From Caenorhabditis remanei (taxonomy: Eukaryota; Nematoda; Chromadorea; Rhabditida; Rhabditidae): 64,000 nt of DNA. The stretch covers positions 8,370,001 to 8,434,000 of the forward strand of contig NC_071332.1 of the NCBI RefSeq assembly GCF_010183535.1. Reading direction: 5' to 3'. The stretch's first letter is position 1, and each line of letters starts with the position of its first letter. This document shows positions 1-10,821 of this stretch, piece by piece. The notes beneath the pieces are model-generated. The model made no database searches. It saw only the letters and a list, made by a program, of their open reading frames with translations, and was not told the DNA's origin. The translations under genes were made by a program, and so were the position numbers.

Positions 1-3000
1 TGTGAACAAAGAGGAGCATGACCGAAAAGATCTTATAGAGCTTGCAAATTATCTTTCCAACTATCAAATAATATTGTGGACTGCAAACAAAAATCAAGCC
101 GTCCCAACTGAAGAAAAGCGATTCAATCCCGATGGCAAAGGATTTATAGGATTATTTTATTATGAGGGACATTATGAGCATGTGAATCACACCAAAGGAA
201 AACACGCATCAAGGTAAGTTACCATTTTATTATTGCTATAATAAATTTTTATTTTTGTTAGGTTTTGTTTCCAATGTTCTACTTTCGACGACGACTATCA
301 TTATCGAAAATGCAAAGCCAAGTGCAGGAGATGTGGCACCGTGGGATGCAAACAAGAAGATGATAATGTTTATTGCAACTCTTGCAAAATTTACTTTCGA
401 AGTAAAATGTGTTTTGATGCTCATCTCACTGCACAATCAAAAAACGGAATACCGCATTGCAAGAAATATAGCAGGTATCTAATCAATTAGACAAACATTA
501 GTAATGTCTTACAGATGCGAAAAGTGCAATAAAATTGATAGGTCAGAGAGGATTCTTGGAGAAACACACGTATGTAACGCAAACGAGTTCTGTTCCATAT
601 GCAGGGAGAAAGCATTGAAGGGACATGCCTGTGCTCACCACGTCCCTGACGAGAAGGAAAAGTTGAGGAAACGAGAAAACCAAAAGCAATGGGCTATTAT
701 CGTGTATGATATGGAATGTATTGTGTCAGAGTCAGGAAAATTCAATGGTAAGAAACATAAACAATCAAAGTATAAGCTTTCTTTTTCCAGGACATATTGA
801 AAGAGGTCCCAAGCACAAGCCCAACTTTATTTGTGTAAGAATGATCTGCAGTGATTGTCGAGGAGAGGAAGGATGCCAATTATGCGCCCAACCATGGACC
901 TACAGCTACAAGAATTTTCCACCATTCAAAAATAACAAACACGATTCTCCATTAGCCAGTTTTGCAGATTTCTTGCTACATAACCCACGAGCAGCTGGTG
1001 CTTACGTTATAGCACACAATGGTGGAAGGTATGTTTCAGTAATAAAACATTTTCAACTTCCAAGATATTTTCAGGTATGACCATGTTATGCTGTTAGCAG
1101 AACTTGATAGACAAGGAGGCACAAAAGCAAAAGAACCAAAAATTTTATTAAATGGAATGACAATCATTACGGCAGAGTTTGAATATGAGAAAAGAAAGCT
1201 GCATTTTCGTGATTCTTTCCAATACTTGCAAATGGGACTAGCCAAAATGCCTGGAGCTTTTGGCCTGGAGGGCGAGGCAAAAGGTTTCTTTCCCCACTTA
1301 TACAATCATCCGGACAATTACAATAAAGAATTGAAAACGTTGCCATCGAAGGAATACTATAACCCACAGTTCATGGCACCTTCTACAAAGAAAGAATTTG
1401 ATGACTGGTATGAAAAGTGTTACCATGATGGATTCAAGTTACATGATGAGCTGCTAAAGTATTGCCAATCTGATGTTCGCATTCTCACGTTAACATTAAT
1501 GTCTTTCATTGAGGTGAGTAAATTGTTTCAACCTGTTAGTATTTTTGTTTTACAGATGTGTGAATCGACTTTCAATGGTTGGAACCCAATTGTCAATGGA
1601 TGTACTATAGCTTCCTATGTCATGTTCGTATTGAAGCACGAATACATCAAGAAGGGAGATGTCGGATATATTCCCGAGAACGGCTATGGAGGAGGAAATA
1701 ATTCAATGTTAGCGTTAAAGTATATCCAATGGCTTGAGAAAATAGATCCAACACTACATTTGAAGTACAAATTACGTGGAGGAGAAGTTAAAATCAAAGC
1801 TAATGGACATTCTTACTTTGCTGATGCTTTCAATGAGACCACAAATGAAGTTTTTGAGGTATATTTTCATTTTAGATACAAACCCATTCCATTTACACAC
1901 ACACAGACCCCAAGGAAGACTGACCCTCACAACAAGTGAGGTGAAGGAAACCTTTTTCTCTGTATCGAATATTATCAATTTTATATAACTTTTCAGATTT
2001 ATGGATGTGTATGGCACGGGTGCCCAAAGTGTTATCCGGATCGTGACAAGAAATGTCCAATGAGGCCCGACAAGACAATGGAAGCTTTGTATAAGGAAAC
2101 TATGAAGAGAGAAGAAGATATTCTAAATGAGGGATTCAATCTAAATTCTGTTTGGGAATGTGAAATATACGAGCAGATGGAAAAAGATAGAGAGATGCAA
2201 AAATTCTTTGAGCTAGTAAGTTTTCAAACAAATAGGCTAAACATAAAGTTTTCTTCAGAACAAGTACGATCAAAGACTCAAACCACGCGAAGCATTGTAT
2301 GGAGGAAGAACACAGGCATTTCGATCAATGGCAGTTGCGATTGAAGACATACTTCTAAATTATTATGATTTCAATAGTTTATACCCATATCTCAATGCAG
2401 GAGGTACAGCTTACCCACGAGGAAATCCTATTGTGGTCGATAAGGACTTTCCCAATACTGATGAACCGTTAAAACTTAAAGGTATGCATATTTTTCCTAT
2501 TCTTACTAACATTTACATTTTAGGAATTGTGTTTTGTGATGTACTGCCCACACAAGACGCAGCCATGGGATATTTACCTCAGAAAATAATGAAGAAGCTC
2601 ATGTTTGTTCTTTGTAGAACTTGTGCGAATAATCAGAATATTGAAGGAAAGTGTACACATACCAAGGTCTCTGAAAGATTTTTGACTGGAGTATGGTGCA
2701 CAGATGAGCTGAACAAGGCCGTTTCTAAAGGGTACAAAGTGCTCAAGTACCATGAAATCTGGCATTGGCCAGAAGAGGCTTGGGTCAAAGGTGGATTCTT
2801 TGCCGATTACATCAAGCCTCTATTGAAATTGAAACACGAAAGTAGTGGATGGCCAAAGGAAAATATGACGGATGAGGAAAAGAAAGCATACATCGCAAGA
2901 ATATGGGAGATGGATGGAGTCAAACTGGATCCCTTGAAGATCATAAAAAACAAAGCACTGCGAAGCCTGTGCAAAATATTTCTCAATTCCGCCTGGGGTA

Positions 3001-3878
3001 AGTAGAAATCTATTGTCTTCTAATGTTATTCCTTTTTCAGGAAAATTTGCACAAAACCCAATGAAAGTCGAGACAAGACTCATCTACAACAGTGATGGAC
3101 TTGCAATGGCCAATTTTTTCAACGATCCCAACTTTGAACCAACTGGACTGCTTCCTTATGGCGAACACAAGCATTTCATCTCAAGAAGACCCAAGAAAGA
3201 CTTTCTCAAAACATCACCATTCACAAATCTTGCTATCGCGGCGATCACAACATGTGCGGCCAGGTTAAGACTCACTGAAGCTATAGAGAGAGTTGGAATA
3301 GAGAATATGATTTATTGCGGTATGTGAGTAAATGTAACACAAATACAACTATTATTTTTAGACACTGACTCTGTGATTTTCAAACAGAAGAAAGACAGTG
3401 ATCCTCTTGGGGACCTCAAAGGAGATAATTTAGGCTACTTAACGAACGAAATTCCACCAGGGAATGAGTTGGTTGAAGCCGTAGCAATGGCTCCAAAGGT
3501 TTATGCATTGAAGATAAGAGACAAGGACGGCAACTACAGCTATACAGTAAAAGCAAAAGGAATGTGTTTGAACAGTGGCAACACTGGAAGTATCAACTTT
3601 GACACTATGAAAGAAAGTGTAGGTATCAGTTCTATGATCGTTGGCAAACGTATTCTTTTAAGATGAATGCATTCATTCGAGATGGCGTAGCAACCCCCAT
3701 GGAAGGCGAGATGTTAACGTTCAAAAGAGGAGATAATGCATTAGATGGCCTTTGGACCTTCAGATTGAAGAAGACTCTTAACCCTCGAATGGACAAGGGA
3801 CACTACGTTGATGGTGTTGTATCACCATTCGGACAAATATCAGGAGATATACAATTAATTAATGATTATCCTTTCTAA
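1..3878 (+). CDS. Protein-primed family-B DNA polymerase (Maverick/Polinton type), left copy, 5' end outside window
   Basis: Partial copy of the gene that is complete at 10822-15914. Exons seen are 1-213 (continuing from outside), 262-474, 515-747, 791-1028, 1075-1513, 1556-1858, 1997-2215, 2259-2481, 2524-2997, 3041-3319, 3362-3618 and 3663-3878, all with GT-AG sites and consistent phase. Visible motifs are Exo I YDMEC, Exo II HNGGRYD (split by an intron), Exo III YCQSD, motif A DFNSLYP, motif B KxFLNSAWGK, motif C DTDSV and the KVYALK motif typical of protein-primed enzymes. The last junction (3619-3662) could be a 44-bp intron or a frameshift, because the downstream frame is also open across it. 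The family replicates linear DNA from a protein primer; activity here is inferred. Confidence 0.9.
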
Positions 3879-3884
3879 CATTGT

Positions 3885-4075
3885 AAATAAATATTGTAGA
3901 GACAAAACATTTGTACACATTTCATACACAATCTGCACAATCTACGCACAATCTTTGCACAATCTTTGCACAAAAAATATATTGAAAAACAATCTATGCA
4001 CAATCTCAAAACAAAAATTTTGCAGAGACACAATCTATGCACAAAAATTTTTTGACAGAAATCAGTGTGAAATCT
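3885..4075. repeat. Short tandem repeat, about 11-bp unit
   Basis: Directly downstream of the polymerase stop. Units resemble CACAATCTNNG (CACAATCTACG, CACAATCTTTG, CACAATCTATG) repeated in a block and then scattered. It may serve as the 3' flank of the polymerase gene. The same block is mirrored at 10625-10815. Confidence 0.75.
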
Positions 4076-4239
4076 TACAAAAATTGAGAAAAAACAACAC
4101 TTTTATCAGATTTTCAAAGCTTTTTAGTCAGTTTTTCATGTGAGCATGTCTGATTTCACGACATATGTATGCATATATCAACGTTTTTAGTAATTTAACC
4201 TGAACATATACCCATTTTAAAGGCATCGCCATACATACA

Positions 4240-5060
4240 GGTCTATATTTTGATTCATATACATGCACTTTTACAATATTTCGGTGTATATGCACACGTT
4301 TTTGATATATTTCGGTGTATACGCACAGATTTTCACAATATTTCAGTGTATATGCACCCATTTTCACAATATTTTAGTTGTATATGCGTACATTGCATGC
4401 ATTATTTTAGTGTATACGCACAGATTTTCACAATATTTCAGTGCATATGCAGACATTTTCACAATTGTTTAATGTATATGCGTACATTGCTTGCATTATT
4501 TTAGTGTATACGCACAGATTTTCGCAATACTTTGGTGTATATGCACCCATTTTCACAATATTTTAGTTGTATATACATACATTTCAACATTATTCTGGGG
4601 TATACGCACAGATTTTTGCAATATTTCTATGTATATACACATGTTTTCAAGATATTTTGGTGTATATGCACACACTATCATAATGTTTTAGGTGTATATG
4701 CACACTTTCTACATTATTTTTAGTGTATGCACACACATTTTCACGATATTTTGATGTATATGCGCACATTATCACTATATTTCAATCCATATACATACCT
4801 TTTTACTTTATTTTCATACGTGGACACACGTTTCAGACTACTTTGCATGTATGTCTACGCATCTTTGCCTACACGTCTATACTTTTTTCGTGCGCATACA
4901 CACATTTTTATATGTGCCTACAAATGTTTCGTGTATGTCTTCTAGTTTTTTCATATACGCATACATTTTTCATGTATACCTACATATTTTCGTGAATTTC
5001 CACAAATTTTTCGTGTATGTCTACATATTCTTTTGGTATGCCTACAGATTTTTCTCCAAA
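4240..5060. repeat. Diverged minisatellite, about 31-bp unit, left arm
   Basis: Repeating units of the type TGTATATGCACAxATTTTCACAATATTT, recurring about every 31 bp near 4311, 4342 and onward, and decaying toward 5060. The unit is not a multiple of three, so several frames stay open and give spurious Tyr/His/Phe-rich proteins. I treat it as non-coding. Confidence 0.85.
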
Positions 5061-5776
5061 ATGATAGGCTTTTCAATGTTTTGTGATGATACTTGATGAA
5101 AGTGCCATACATTTTGCACAAACACCGTATAGATTCAATAGTTTATGGACTTATTTTACATAAGAATGGTAGTTTTCATCAATTTAATGATAAATCCATC
5201 ATATTGTCCTTGAAGAGGGCGTGTAGCTTTAATAAGAATGATGATACGGACGCGCATTTTTGCATCTAGGGATGCATTCCAAGAAAGATTTCTAGTTTTT
5301 GTTCAGAAATATACGCATTTCATCAACAAATGACTAAGTTCAGACTTATAAGCTTTATATTTTTATCGATAACCACATATATTTGCTGCCGTTTTTTATC
5401 TATATGCAACTTTTCTTTACACTAGGAGGTCACGGTATATTACATTTTTCATGGACATATATTTACAGAGCATACTACATTCTTCTATTCTATCAACAAA
5501 AACACTAAGGTGTAGTTTTTCAATCATAGTTTGATAATGTATTTCAGGTGCGCAGCCAACACTGTGAGTAATATTCTTGAAGAAATATGTGTGTACAGAA
5601 TAGAACTGAATAGGGTGGCAACAATTTCCAGAAATGAGAAGACTTTTCTTGACCTATGCATTTTCTCTGTGTCTCTCACTATCTCTTACAGCTACTTATG
5701 GACTATTTTGTACCATTCCGTATTTTTAACGTCATCGTGATTGGTGATCTATTTCCTACGCTCTCGTCGTGCCATT
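5061..5776. other. Gene A upstream region, no gene recognised (mirrored at 8924-9639)
   Basis: AT-rich stretch between the minisatellite and gene A. A 69-codon open frame (5531-5740) ends just upstream of gene A, but it has no recognisable domain and no splice link that I can support. It probably holds the promoter and outron of gene A. Confidence 0.4.
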
Positions 5777-6429
5777 ATGGATTCCTGTGAAGATTTTGAT
5801 ATGTGTGAGGACATGGACAAAATAGATTTGTGCTTGCCAACAAAGAAAGAGGATAAATCAAAACCATGCAATCATCAAGAGATTGAAGACCGTTTTCGTG
5901 AATTCAAGCAATCAACATACAAAGAAATTCACCAGCTATCTTGTGCTTTGAAGAAAGTTGGATATTCTCCTTTGTGTCCGGACGTCAAACGCCGAACAGA
6001 TTTGGATTATATTCGCGAATGTTTGGATCGAATGACTGCTGACCAAGCTGTGTTTTACAGCCGAGCTGGTGAAGTATTGGTAGGGTGCTACGTCACTCCA
6101 TTACGTCCGACTGAAGTTCAATGTGGCCAAGGAAATCTTAACCTTTGTCAGTATTTTGCTGCTAAATGGTGTTATAACATTGATGACAACCAGTATGTAG
6201 TGATCAACGGATGTGGGGCTGCTTATCCTGTGTCAGAGCTGTTCATTGTCAGAGTTCCAAGGTAACTACACTTATTTTAATCAGAAAATATATTGGTTTT
6301 TACAGACCTGAAGCTATGCAAAACGATAGAGAGGTTCGTGCTCAGAAGAAACGAGACAGCGACATGAGATGGTCAATACCTTCATCGGATATTTCTGGCG
6401 TTCAAAAAGTTCTACGTCCTAACAAGTGA
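5777..6429 (+). CDS. Gene A: small two-exon element gene, unknown function, left copy
   Basis: Exons 5777-6261 and 6306-6429 give 202 aa. The ATG at 5777 (MDSCEDFDMC) is chosen because the open frame upstream has no earlier ATG. The N terminus is acidic and Cys-containing, the middle is predicted helical, and the first exon ends in YPVSELFIVRVP just before the intron; the second exon encodes a basic tail. The C-terminal half resembles gene B (16260-16813), including the motif xPxSELFIxxVP and an intron at nearly the same place. I recognise no known domain. It lies downstream of and in the same direction as the polymerase. Confidence 0.7.
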
Positions 6430-7186
6430 TATGATATTACCAAATTGATGAATAATTGATCTTTATGTATATGTTTTGTCTGCTTACTCCTACTTGTTAA
6501 TAATGTATCAATTGTACACGAAAAATGCAACAATTTCAGTTATACAACTTTTCTATAATGCCTAAAACTTTGTTGAATAAAGAACTATACATAATGTGAA
6601 GTTGAAAGAAACAGCTATAAACATGCGCTCTTTACCACAAAGTCATCAAAAATAAAAGAACTGACAGGTCTTTGAATCAAATGGGTTTGAAACATATGCA
6701 TCATCAAAAGACAGTGGTTTATAGTCTTCTAACCCATATGCATTATTTGTCGGCATAATTATAACATATTAGCCCAATAAATGATTACAGTCAGAATTTG
6801 TGTGCACTTTCGGAGATTGTTAAAGACAAAAAGGGGAATTTTTGAAGAAAGTACGAGGAACAGTAACTCAAATAGGTGCAAAATCAAATAGTTGCATTGT
6901 GATATAATAAGTTTTGTAGAACACACGAAACCTATGTTTCAACATAAATTTAGCAAAATATTTGTATTTAGAAATAACTTTCATTGAAAAAGTCATTCAA
7001 TTTATGAGTTTTTTGCCATGAATACTCATTTTTGCAACTTAAAACAGCACGCAAAAAGACAAAGACCCCCGATATTCTTCCGCTATTGTAAGGGTGAGGA
7101 GAAGGGGGTCCCGTTTTTTTCCGCTGGGGGGTGTGTGTGTAAAGAGATCGTGGTCCGTAAGTATGCAACTGTAGTATGGGGATAAG
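6430..7186. other. Terminal non-coding stretch of each arm (mirrored at 7514-8270)
   Basis: No gene seen. AT-rich until about 7060, then C/G-rich with one copy of the TTTTTTTCCGCTGGGG-like motif and a short GT run. Likely the terminal region of the element. Confidence 0.45.
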
Positions 7187-7513
7187 GATGGAAGGGGGAC
7201 GCCCTCCTCTTTTTTCACACTCTCTCATCCACCAAAGCGGAAGCATACCGGGCCACCCTCCTCCTCACCCCAGCAGAAAAAAACGGGAACCCCCCAGCGG
7301 GTCTTCTTTTTTCGGAAAAGTTGTCCCGTTTTTTTCCGCTGGGGGGCTCCTGTTTTTTTTCCGCTGGGGTGGGGAGGAGGGTGGTCCTGTTTTTTTCCGC
7401 TGGGGTGACGAGAGAGTGTGTAAAAAGAGGAGGGTGGTCCTGTTTTTTTCCGCTGGGTTGGGGGGTGTCGTGCGGGGAACAGCTGTTAGGGGACCCACCC
7501 CCCTTCCTTTCTT
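7187..7513. repeat. G-rich asymmetric spacer at the palindrome centre
   Basis: 327 bp between the arms. It is not a perfect palindrome, but its edges are loosely mirrored (CCTCCTCTTTTTTCACAC near 7202 against GTGTGTAAAAAGAGGAGG near 7415). It contains repeated copies of a motif near TTTTTTTCCGCTGGGG: plus-strand copies near 7326, 7352, 7390 and 7441 and minus-strand copies near 7266 and 7295. One more copy lies in each arm (near 7115 and 7572). Long G runs could form quadruplexes. Open frames across it are low complexity and I do not call them genes. By position it should be the fused terminus of two element copies. Confidence 0.7.
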
Positions 7514-8270
7514 CTTATCCCCATACTACAGTTGCATACTTACGGACCACGATCTCTTTACACACACACCCCCCAGCGGAAAAAAACGGGACCCCCTTCT
7601 CCTCACCCTTACAATAGCGGAAGAATATCGGGGGTCTTTGTCTTTTTGCGTGCTGTTTTAAGTTGCAAAAATGAGTATTCATGGCAAAAAACTCATAAAT
7701 TGAATGACTTTTTCAATGAAAGTTATTTCTAAATACAAATATTTTGCTAAATTTATGTTGAAACATAGGTTTCGTGTGTTCTACAAAACTTATTATATCA
7801 CAATGCAACTATTTGATTTTGCACCTATTTGAGTTACTGTTCCTCGTACTTTCTTCAAAAATTCCCCTTTTTGTCTTTAACAATCTCCGAAAGTGCACAC
7901 AAATTCTGACTGTAATCATTTATTGGGCTAATATGTTATAATTATGCCGACAAATAATGCATATGGGTTAGAAGACTATAAACCACTGTCTTTTGATGAT
8001 GCATATGTTTCAAACCCATTTGATTCAAAGACCTGTCAGTTCTTTTATTTTTGATGACTTTGTGGTAAAGAGCGCATGTTTATAGCTGTTTCTTTCAACT
8101 TCACATTATGTATAGTTCTTTATTCAACAAAGTTTTAGGCATTATAGAAAAGTTGTATAACTGAAATTGTTGCATTTTTCGTGTACAATTGATACATTAT
8201 TAACAAGTAGGAGTAAGCAGACAAAACATATACATAAAGATCAATTATTCATCAATTTGGTAATATCATA

Positions 8271-8923
8271 TCACTTGTTAGGACGTAGAACTTTTTGAAC
8301 GCCAGAAATATCCGATGAAGGTATTGACCATCTCATGTCGCTGTCTCGTTTCTTCTGAGCACGAACCTCTCTATCGTTTTGCATAGCTTCAGGTCTGTAA
8401 AAACCAATATATTTTCTGATTAAAATAAGTGTAGTTACCTTGGAACTCTGACAATGAACAGCTCTGACACAGGATAAGCAGCCCCACATCCGTTGATCAC
8501 TACATACTGGTTGTCATCAATGTTATAACACCATTTAGCAGCAAAATACTGACAAAGGTTAAGATTTCCTTGGCCACATTGAACTTCAGTCGGACGTAAT
8601 GGAGTGACGTAGCACCCTACCAATACTTCACCAGCTCGGCTGTAAAACACAGCTTGGTCAGCAGTCATTCGATCCAAACATTCGCGAATATAATCCAAAT
8701 CTGTTCGGCGTTTGACGTCCGGACACAAAGGAGAATATCCAACTTTCTTCAAAGCACAAGATAGCTGGTGAATTTCTTTGTATGTTGATTGCTTGAATTC
8801 ACGAAAACGGTCTTCAATCTCTTGATGATTGCATGGTTTTGATTTATCCTCTTTCTTTGTTGGCAAGCACAAATCTATTTTGTCCATGTCCTCACACATA
8901 TCAAAATCTTCACAGGAATCCAT
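8271..8923 (-). CDS. Gene A: small two-exon element gene, unknown function, right copy
   Basis: Inverted identical copy of 5777-6429, with exons 8439-8923 and 8271-8394 and the same 202-aa product. The two copies converge on the palindrome centre. Preservation of the frame and splice sites in both arms is uninformative about selection, because the arms are identical overall. Confidence 0.7.
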
Positions 8924-9639
8924 AATGGCACGACGAGAGCGTAGGAAATAGATCACCAATCACGATGACGTTAAAAATACGGAATGGTACAAAATAGTCC
9001 ATAAGTAGCTGTAAGAGATAGTGAGAGACACAGAGAAAATGCATAGGTCAAGAAAAGTCTTCTCATTTCTGGAAATTGTTGCCACCCTATTCAGTTCTAT
9101 TCTGTACACACATATTTCTTCAAGAATATTACTCACAGTGTTGGCTGCGCACCTGAAATACATTATCAAACTATGATTGAAAAACTACACCTTAGTGTTT
9201 TTGTTGATAGAATAGAAGAATGTAGTATGCTCTGTAAATATATGTCCATGAAAAATGTAATATACCGTGACCTCCTAGTGTAAAGAAAAGTTGCATATAG
9301 ATAAAAAACGGCAGCAAATATATGTGGTTATCGATAAAAATATAAAGCTTATAAGTCTGAACTTAGTCATTTGTTGATGAAATGCGTATATTTCTGAACA
9401 AAAACTAGAAATCTTTCTTGGAATGCATCCCTAGATGCAAAAATGCGCGTCCGTATCATCATTCTTATTAAAGCTACACGCCCTCTTCAAGGACAATATG
9501 ATGGATTTATCATTAAATTGATGAAAACTACCATTCTTATGTAAAATAAGTCCATAAACTATTGAATCTATACGGTGTTTGTGCAAAATGTATGGCACTT
9601 TCATCAAGTATCATCACAAAACATTGAAAAGCCTATCAT

Positions 9640-10460
9640 TTTGGAGAAAAATCTGTAGGCATACCAAAAGAATATGTAGACATACACGAAAAATTTGTGG
9701 AAATTCACGAAAATATGTAGGTATACATGAAAAATGTATGCGTATATGAAAAAACTAGAAGACATACACGAAACATTTGTAGGCACATATAAAAATGTGT
9801 GTATGCGCACGAAAAAAGTATAGACGTGTAGGCAAAGATGCGTAGACATACATGCAAAGTAGTCTGAAACGTGTGTCCACGTATGAAAATAAAGTAAAAA
9901 GGTATGTATATGGATTGAAATATAGTGATAATGTGCGCATATACATCAAAATATCGTGAAAATGTGTGTGCATACACTAAAAATAATGTAGAAAGTGTGC
10001 ATATACACCTAAAACATTATGATAGTGTGTGCATATACACCAAAATATCTTGAAAACATGTGTATATACATAGAAATATTGCAAAAATCTGTGCGTATAC
10101 CCCAGAATAATGTTGAAATGTATGTATATACAACTAAAATATTGTGAAAATGGGTGCATATACACCAAAGTATTGCGAAAATCTGTGCGTATACACTAAA
10201 ATAATGCAAGCAATGTACGCATATACATTAAACAATTGTGAAAATGTCTGCATATGCACTGAAATATTGTGAAAATCTGTGCGTATACACTAAAATAATG
10301 CATGCAATGTACGCATATACAACTAAAATATTGTGAAAATGGGTGCATATACACTGAAATATTGTGAAAATCTGTGCGTATACACCGAAATATATCAAAA
10401 ACGTGTGCATATACACCGAAATATTGTAAAAGTGCATGTATATGAATCAAAATATAGACC
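9640..10460. repeat. Diverged minisatellite, about 31-bp unit, right arm
   Basis: Inverted copy of the 4240-5060 block with the same order of variant units. Identical variant order shows that the whole arm was duplicated or converted rather than the repeat arising twice. Confidence 0.85.
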
Positions 10461-10821
10461 TGTATGTATGGCGATGCCTTTAAAATGGGTATATGTTCAG
10501 GTTAAATTACTAAAAACGTTGATATATGCATACATATGTCGTGAAATCAGACATGCTCACATGAAAAACTGACTAAAAAGCTTTGAAAATCTGATAAAAG
10601 TGTTGTTTTTTCTCAATTTTTGTAAGATTTCACACTGATTTCTGTCAAAAAATTTTTGTGCATAGATTGTGTCTCTGCAAAATTTTTGTTTTGAGATTGT
10701 GCATAGATTGTTTTTCAATATATTTTTTGTGCAAAGATTGTGCAAAGATTGTGCGTAGATTGTGCAGATTGTGTATGAAATGTGTACAAATGTTTTGTCT
10801 CTACAATATTTATTTACAATG

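Larger units (their letters stand above)
1..7186. repeat. Left arm of large inverted repeat (window-truncated)
   Basis: This arm is the inverted copy of 7514-14699 under the exact mapping x -> 14700-x. Every coding segment I compared is identical in translation in the two arms, and coordinates stay in register over the whole arm, so there are no net indels. Nucleotide spot checks around 5521-5580 and 7141-7186 match base for base. The inner edge lies at the shared GATAAG/CTTATC (7181-7186 and 7514-7519). The outer edge is not seen because the window starts inside the arm. It carries a 5'-truncated polymerase copy, two minisatellites and gene A. Confidence 0.95.

Noticed and set aside
4240..5060. 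Possible CRISPR-like array
   Set aside because: Units diverge gradually along the block, there are no constant repeats with unique spacers, and this is a nematode nuclear genome.
4263..5096. Several overlapping frames encoding Tyr/His/Phe-rich repeats (and their mirror images near 9604-10450)
   Set aside because: They arise from a 31-bp minisatellite read in several frames; repeat length is not a multiple of three and no splice or domain support exists.
7176..7661. 161-codon frame across the palindrome centre
   Set aside because: Low-complexity Gly/Pro/Phe translation of G-rich repeats; overlapping frames are open on both strands.
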